Shown: piece after piece, positions 55,614-60,684 of the stretch
Layout of the letters: each line of letters opens with the position of its first letter
How positions within the stretch are numbered: the stretch's first letter is position 1
Virus record (IMG/VR): IMGVR_UViG_3300009129_000015
Coordinates: 1 to 60,684 of that record
Direction: 5' to 3' (one strand)
Length of the DNA: 60,684 bases
Origin: a virus
Notes under the pieces: generated by a model
The model's input: the letters and a program-made list of their open reading frames with translations, nothing else
What the model was told of the DNA's origin: nothing
Databases searched by the model: none
Program-made: the position numbers and the translations under genes

Positions 55614-58600
55614 TTAATCTTTGACAATGATTCGATTGTTCACACCATCAATGACAATGGAGGCTTCTCCGCCGACTGTGACCTTGGCTTCGATCACACC
55701 TGCCTCAATCTTGTCGGCTGCCAATGATTGAATTTGTGCATTTGCAATGCTTGCATCTGCAATGTATGTTCCGTGCATCTTGTCTGTTGTCCAGAATTGT
55801 GCATTTGCAAAGAAGTGGTTGTCTTGGAAAGTTTCAAAATCTTCCGGTCTGATGTTGAAGTTGTAGGCTTCTCGGACCACACTCGGTTTCCGAGCCATCT
55901 GATAGGCTTCGATGGATTCTATTTGGAGCCACTTGTCTGCCGGGTCGTCGGTGGGGAGTCCTGTTTCAGAAGAATTTGCAAGTCTCATTTCACCCACAAC
56001 CAAATCTTTATTATCGTTTGGTGTAAAATATTCCCAGCCTGGTTTTTCCTGACTTGCCGGGAGGAGGTTCCAAAACTGTTGATACTTCCATGTGTGAGGT
56101 TGTGTTGAATTTGCTCCAATGGGCATTGCAAAAACATAATTTGAATCTGGGTCGAGATAGGGAAAGGAGCCCGTAGAATCATAACCATCAACATATGCAG
56201 TATCATTATACATTACATATCCAGTATTTCCTTGAACCGCTCTGGCGGCTTCCTCAGAACTAATTCCAACCTTTAGATGCCCCTTTTCCAAATACTTGAC
56301 ATTTCCATTAAACGAAATGTATGGTTTCACATCGGCTGGGTTTCCGTCTACGTCAAATCCGTGGAAATATGCCACGCTGTTTGTGTATACTGCAAACGGC
56401 ATATTAGTACCAGTAGGTGGACTCTCAAAGAAATTAATATACCCCTTCTTGACACCAATCCCAGGTCGATTCGGAGCAGCAACGGGTCGCCCAGAAGGAG
56501 TCTCAAAGAGCCATCGGAGATTTCTTGCAGACAGAACCTCTGAATACAATCGGGCTTCGTCGTAGTTCCCGACTGCGCGGGGATTTCCAGACCTCATGGC
56601 TTCTGTTCCGAGCGGGCCGCCTTCGGCAACGCTGACCTCAGTTCCCATGGCCCCCAGAACCAATGCATAGCTGTCTCCCAGCCCCATATACTCAACAGCA
56701 TCATAGCTTGCGGTCATATCATCATTTGCAGTCTTTAAGCCATTATACAATAATCCTGCACCATCACGATATATCCAAAGTCGCGTATACTTTTCTCCAC
56801 TTACTGTCGAATCAAAGTCCCATTGCCATGCAACAAAATGCCATTCATCCTGTTTAAATCCTCGATTTATATTATTAACAGGAGGATGAACCCAATCAGC
56901 ATCACTTGAATCGGGATTGGCTAACGCCAGGCCTGCCCAATTACTAGCAGGGTCGTCCCATTGAGAAGGATAAAACCAATCGAGAGAAACCTCATTGTTT
57001 GCATCGGGTTGCGCGGCACCAGAATCTTGGGTAACGATACGCAAACTTCCCCAACCAGCAAGGTGTCTTCCAAAAATCCCATGGCCGCCGGAGCCGCCAG
57101 ATTGAATTTGTGTTCCTGGCTTGACCCAGAAACAGAACGTCCCCTTATTGAACGTTGCCGTGTCTGCAATATTCAATGCAGTATAAGGTTGCCCATCAAT
57201 CTGTAGATTTGTGACAGAATTGTCTCCATGTTGTGCAATAACAATATGACCGTCGTCTTCTTTGGAAGGTACTGTATCAATAGTTCCTGAAAAATTATTC
57301 AAAGAAAGATTTCCAGAGACATTCACAAATCCTTCGCCGGGTGCGTGTTCAGAGAATGCAGCCTGATTTGCAGTATATCCGACAACCCGTGCATGGTTTC
57401 CTCGGCCAGTCGCGTCAGGAAGGTATCGTACACCATTGTCATCCACACCAAATGAATTGAATGTCCAATGACCCATAAGGTTTGCATCTCTTGGCGGAAC
57501 AGAATTCAGGAAAAGTTCTCTTGTCTCTCCGAATGCTGTGATGTCTCCGAGATCGAGATATGGTGCCTCTTGATTATGGTCTTCTCGAAGTGTAATAAGA
57601 GAATTAATGAGATTTGTGAGTGAGTTTTCGGTCCATATTGCCTCGCCAATTGGAACTCGAAAAATAGAATCCATGTGAAGTTTGACTTGCAGACCTTCTT
57701 GGGAAAGAGCATCACCTGTGTCTCGATATTCGTACCAACCCGTAGAATTATTTGACGTTCCGAAGGGCCAGTTCGTGTTTGCATAATTGGCAATGGCATA
57801 GGTGGTAGGCGTATGGAAGGCTGTCTGTGCAATCTTATTTGTTGCATTAGAGAAATACAGATAGGTCTTGTATGGAGGCGAAAGACTAATCCACTTGTCT
57901 CCGTATGGTTCTGGGTTTGTCAAGCCATTGTCGGTCGTTGATGGGTTCGGACCATATGCATGGTCATCACCAGAGGTGTGGAATGCGTTGCTGACAAAGT
58001 AGACTGTCTTGCCGTCTGCAATTGCGCGAGAGAAATCAATTTGGCCTGCATCATCTGGTGATTGGAAAGGCCCTGGTGTTCTTCTGTCTGTTCCTGTGAC
58101 ATCTTCAAGTTGGAATCCATCCCAGAATACATCCTGATTACCATAATGAATAACAGGACTCAACATTAATGCATCTATTTCTTTTCTTTCTGGTACTGTC
58201 GAAGCTGAAATGGTTACATTTGCAACTCGATACTTGTCACCTGTATCAAGAGTATAATAAGGAGTAAGTTGAACTTCTGTTATTGTTCTGTCATTCCACT
58301 CAGGGAGAGATGACATATTAAAGTAAACTTTTGTCCATGCGCCGCCGACCGCAGGAGTTCCAGACCAACGAATATCCGTTTGCTTGCCGTCCGCCCCTCC
58401 CATTGTAGTATCCACGGTTGTTTTCCAGTTGATGCGCCCAAACGTGATACTTTGGACTCCGGGCATGTTATGATCGACAACCGATTGAACATTTGCAGTA
58501 ACAAGTCCCCCGTCCACTCCTGCAAATTGTGCGAAATCACCGCTGTCTAGTGTATGAGTTGGTCTAAAACCATCTGCTTCGGCTGTATACTCTACATATT

Positions 58601-60684
58601 CAGGATTAGTAATATCTACAGTCGCACCAACAGTAGCAAGCCCACCATCAGCACCTTCAAAGACTCCATTATATACTTCACTTCCTTCTTTTATAGAATA
58701 ATTAGTTCCATACCTGCCGCCTTCTTGGCCGTCGCGAGAAAAGTTAAGAAAGCTATGTCTTCTTACCCATTCTCCTTGAGTGGGGTATGGGGGGGCGCTC
58801 ACGTCAAAACCAAGCCCGCCATCTCGGGCAGTATGCCATGTATTTGCGCTTCCGTCATCATCATATTTCTTTTTAGCGTATACTCTTAATTCTCCAGTCC
58901 GGTTACCGGCAGGGCTGATGGCAGGATAGCTATAGGATTTTGTATAATAAGAAAGAATCCAATCTCTTCCTCTTGGAATGTCAATCACAGCAGGTGATTC
59001 CCATGCAGACTCTTCGCTGGCAGCAGCATTCGCAAACCAACTTAGCAAATAATCTGTCTCATGAGAATTGCCATCTGAGTCTATAGTATTTCCAGTATAT
59101 GTTCGGAATGCCTTTCCACTAATATAACTATTTCCTGTCGGACCAACATTTGTATCAGAAATAATTTCAATACGCGCAGTATTTCCGACACCTGCAATTC
59201 CATCTGTTGAAGAAAGCCCGCCACTTGTATTATAATAAGTATGCGGCCGGGGAGTCCGAAGCACCACATACGAATGAAATCTATGTAATGGTTCGGGAGG
59301 CAATGGATTTGTGTGCCAAGTTGTACTTGCGTGTAATATTTGATAATCTACAGAAGGTGAATTCCACAAAGAGATTGCGGCTGGCATCCAATTTCTTCCT
59401 GATTCGCCCATAAGTCTTTCAAGATGTGAACGACCAAGACCACTATTTGGTTCTACTGTCCAGCCTCTTCCATCATTTGCAGGAATAGAAGTGGGGTCTT
59501 TTGTATTTGCAATATAAATTGCATCATAATTTGCAGTACCATCAGAATTTAATATATCACTCGTATCAACCCAAATATCACCATTGCCTGTTGATGTTGT
59601 CGGAGCAGTTGTACTGGTAAATATCTGAGCGTGCCTGTCCGTTCCTGTCGCAAGTGCAATCTCACGGGCGCGGTCGGCCGACGCCGCCCGAAGGTCTTCA
59701 AGTCTGTACCATCCTTCGGAAACCATTGAAGATGCATCAGAATGAACAGTCTGTGCAAACTCGGGCCAGGTGCCATTGACCTTGTTGAACACATGAGCAA
59801 TATTATTATTTCCTGTGTCATACCAGAGATCACCATCTGGATTTGGATTCCGAATTCCTGTCATGGTGAATGCAACGTTCGGACCATACCATGCACTTGC
59901 TTCGGCAGTTCCTGAGCCCGAATAGACTGCAACCAATCGGTCGGCTGCATTTGAGGCATAGGATGCAGAAAGATAAATTTGACCGAATGCATCGTCTTCT
60001 GCGGAACGCCATGCCAGGCCCTGAGTTGCTCCGCTCGAAGCCTCTGTTCTTGTATCGTCAGTAGACAAACCGAGACTGTTCTGCCATCGGAAGATTGCAT
60101 TGGAAACCAATCCACCAGTATAGCCATTGGCATTATAGTCGCTGGTGTTGATCCAGATGTCTCCGTAGGCGGCTGTGGTGTGCGTGCCTAATGCATTTGC
60201 AAAATGTGTCGTGCCTTCTGTCTCAAAGAAAATCTTAATTTCATGGTCAACAAGAGGATTCAGTCGCCTTATGTTTTCAAGTGATTCTGCAACATCTCTT
60301 CCTACATCACCAATAGAGTCGGCAGAAATTTCGGCGGTTCCGTCGCCTGTGGTAAACCATCCAGAGGGTTCGTATCCAAGTTTTTCTTCTTGATATGCAA
60401 TGGTCGAATAGTAGGCCGTCTGAGCGACCTTGTTGGAAGTGTTCTGATTGTATCGGAATGGTCGATTGAAGTCCGAAGAGTCATACCAGTAATCCCCGTG
60501 GGGTGCAGGATTTGGGAGTCTTTTCTGCGGAGTAAATTCGGGGTCTGGCCCATATACAACATTGTTGGAGTACCAGTACGGATACAGTTCGGCGTCTGGT
60601 TGTTTTCTTGTTCGGGTTCTTATGTTAAAGATGGCATCAATGTCAGGTTTGGAGAGAACCTTGTCATAGAATCTTACATGGTCA
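55614..60684 (-). CDS. Very large tail fibre protein with LamG-like domains (5' end outside window)
   Basis: An open frame with no stop from the window edge to 55614: at least 1,689 residues, and the true start lies beyond 60684. A TTG at 60108-60110 is not the start, because coding sequence (DIWINTSDYNANGYTGG) continues above it. The first visible residues, VRFYDKVLSKPDID, are the end of a LamG-like domain. Repeated GD(L/I)W-(Y/V/I)-(D/N)-T-(G/S) units follow, then a second LamG-like region from MGHWTFNSFGVDDNGVRYLP to EARLYSEVLSARNLRWLFET. The C-terminus (IADASIANAQIQSLAADKIE, then a closing VIDGVNNRIIVKD) resembles the end of phage host-specificity/J-like fibres. Binds host surface glycans by inference. 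Confidence 0.8.
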   Translation of the reverse strand, partial: DHVRFYDKVLSKPDIDAIFNIRTRTRKQPDAELYPYWYSNNVVYGPDPEFTPQKRLPNPAPHGDYWYDSSDFNRPFRYNQNTSNKVAQTAYYSTIAYQEEKLGYEPSGWFTTGDGTAEISADSIGDVGRDVAESLENIRRLNPLVDHEIKIFFETEGTTHFANALGTHTTAAYGDIWINTSDYNANGYTGGLVSNAIFRWQNSLGLSTDDTRTEASSGATQGLAWRSAEDDAFGQIYLSASYASNAADRLVAVYSGSGTAEASAWYGPNVAFTMTGIRNPNPDGDLWYDTGNNNIAHVFNKVNGTWPEFAQTVHSDASSMVSEGWYRLEDLRAASADRAREIALATGTDRHAQIFTSTTAPTTSTGNGDIWVDTSDILNSDGTANYDAIYIANTKDPTSIPANDGRGWTVEPNSGLGRSHLERLMGESGRNWMPAAISLWNSPSVDYQILHASTTWHTNPLPPEPLHRFHSYVVLRTPRPHTYYNTSGGLSSTDGIAGVGNTARIEIISDTNVGPTGNSYISGKAFRTYTGNTIDSDGNSHETDYLLSWFANAAASEESAWESPAVIDIPRGRDWILSYYTKSYSYPAISPAGNRTGELRVYAKKKYDDDGSANTWHTARDGGLGFDVSAPPYPTQGEWVRRHSFLNFSRDGQEGGRYGTNYSIKEGSEVYNGVFEGADGGLATVGATVDITNPEYVEYTAEADGFRPTHTLDSGDFAQFAGVDGGLVTANVQSVVDHNMPGVQSITFGRINWKTTVDTTMGGADGKQTDIRWSGTPAVGGAWTKVYFNMSSLPEWNDRTITEVQLTPYYTLDTGDKYRVANVTISASTVPERKEIDALMLSPVIHYGNQDVFWDGFQLEDVTGTDRRTPGPFQSPDDAGQIDFSRAIADGKTVYFVSNAFHTSGDDHAYGPNPSTTDNGLTNPEPYGDKWISLSPPYKTYLYFSNATNKIAQTAFHTPTTYAIANYANTNWPFGTSNNSTGWYEYRDTGDALSQEGLQVKLHMDSIFRVPIGEAIWTENSLTNLINSLITLREDHNQEAPYLDLGDITAFGETRELFLNSVPPRDANLMGHWTFNSFGVDDNGVRYLPDATGRGNHARVVGYTANQAAFSEHAPGEGFVNVSGNLSLNNFSGTIDTVPSKEDDGHIVIAQHGDNSVTNLQIDGQPYTALNIADTATFNKGTFCFWVKPGTQIQSGGSGGHGIFGRHLAGWGSLRIVTQDSGAAQPDANNEVSLDWFYPSQWDDPASNWAGLALANPDSSDADWVHPPVNNINRGFKQDEWHFVAWQWDFDSTVSGEKYTRLWIYRDGAGLLYNGLKTANDDMTASYDAVEYMGLGDSYALVLGAMGTEVSVAEGGPLGTEAMRSGNPRAVGNYDEARLYSEVLSARNLRWLFETPSGRPVAAPNRPGIGVKKGYINFFESPPTGTNMPFAVYTNSVAYFHGFDVDGNPADVKPYISFNGNVKYLEKGHLKVGISSEEAARAVQGNTGYVMYNDTAYVDGYDSTGSFPYLDPDSNYVFAMPIGANSTQPHTWKYQQFWNLLPASQEKPGWEYFTPNDNKDLVVGEMRLANSSETGLPTDDPADKWLQIESIEAYQMARKPSVVREAYNFNIRPEDFETFQDNHFFANAQFWTTDKMHGTYIADASIANAQIQSLAADKIEAGVIEAKVTVGGEASIVIDGVNNRIIVKD

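Noticed and set aside
60108-60110. TTG as the start of the large fibre gene
   Set aside because: The frame stays open to the window edge and the upstream translation has the same repeat units, so the true start is outside the window.

Overview
The window is about 60.7 kb of a T4-type myovirus genome (Caudoviricetes). Every protein gene and tRNA I can support lies on the minus strand, so transcription runs from high to low coordinates. In transcription order, positions 45.4-32.7 kb carry the T4 morphogenesis series gp13, gp14, gp15, gp16, gp17, gp18, gp19, gp20, a small core protein, gp21, gp22, gp23 and a second gp19-like protein. Then come uvsY, uvsW, gp55, gp47 and gp46. This order matches marine T4-like phages (cyanophage and pelagiphage type). 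No photosynthesis genes are present. The host cannot be fixed from sequence. A head-spike-base homologue of the Rhodobacter gene transfer agent family, an IscA-type carrier and cobaltochelatase-like AAA/VWA genes fit a marine Gram-negative, perhaps alphaproteobacterial, host, but weakly.

Region by region, right to left. 60.7-45.4 kb holds a receptor-binding array: a >1,689-residue fibre with LamG-like parts (cut by the window edge), three adhesins sharing an N-terminal module set, and small downstream proteins. 45.4-32.7 kb is the structural core. 32.7-25.2 kb is the recombination and late-transcription module, headed by a full-consensus sigma70 promoter (32654-32681). An aspartate carbamoyltransferase gene is inserted between gp47 and gp46, and the module is followed by a Mom-like DNA-modification protein and a ParB-like protein. 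23.7-22.7 kb is a long noncoding, hairpin-rich stretch. 22.7-7.8 kb is a late accessory operon: seven proteins whose N-termini look like T4 capsid-targeting sequences, spike base and glycine-rich adhesins, a transglutaminase-like protease, a lipoprotein and membrane proteins, an IscA-type Fe-S carrier and an exported endonuclease I. 7.4-0 kb is a sigma70-driven block (promoter 7370-7398) with a CobT-like VWA protein, a CobS-like AAA+ ATPase, three tRNAs (Ile-TAT, Leu-TAA, Pro-TGG) and several tiny zinc-ribbon proteins.

Regulation is readable from the sequence. The T4 late promoter octamer TATAAATA occurs seven times, always on the minus strand and 21-60 nt ahead of a structural or accessory gene, and the late sigma gp55 is encoded here. 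Two sigma70 promoters precede the other blocks.

The most interesting hypothesis is that the 22.7-10.6 kb operon encodes a set of basic internal proteins. They would be packaged with the DNA, trimmed by the gp21 protease after (I/L)xE, and injected. The set would include an HNH nuclease and a large Alt-like protein.
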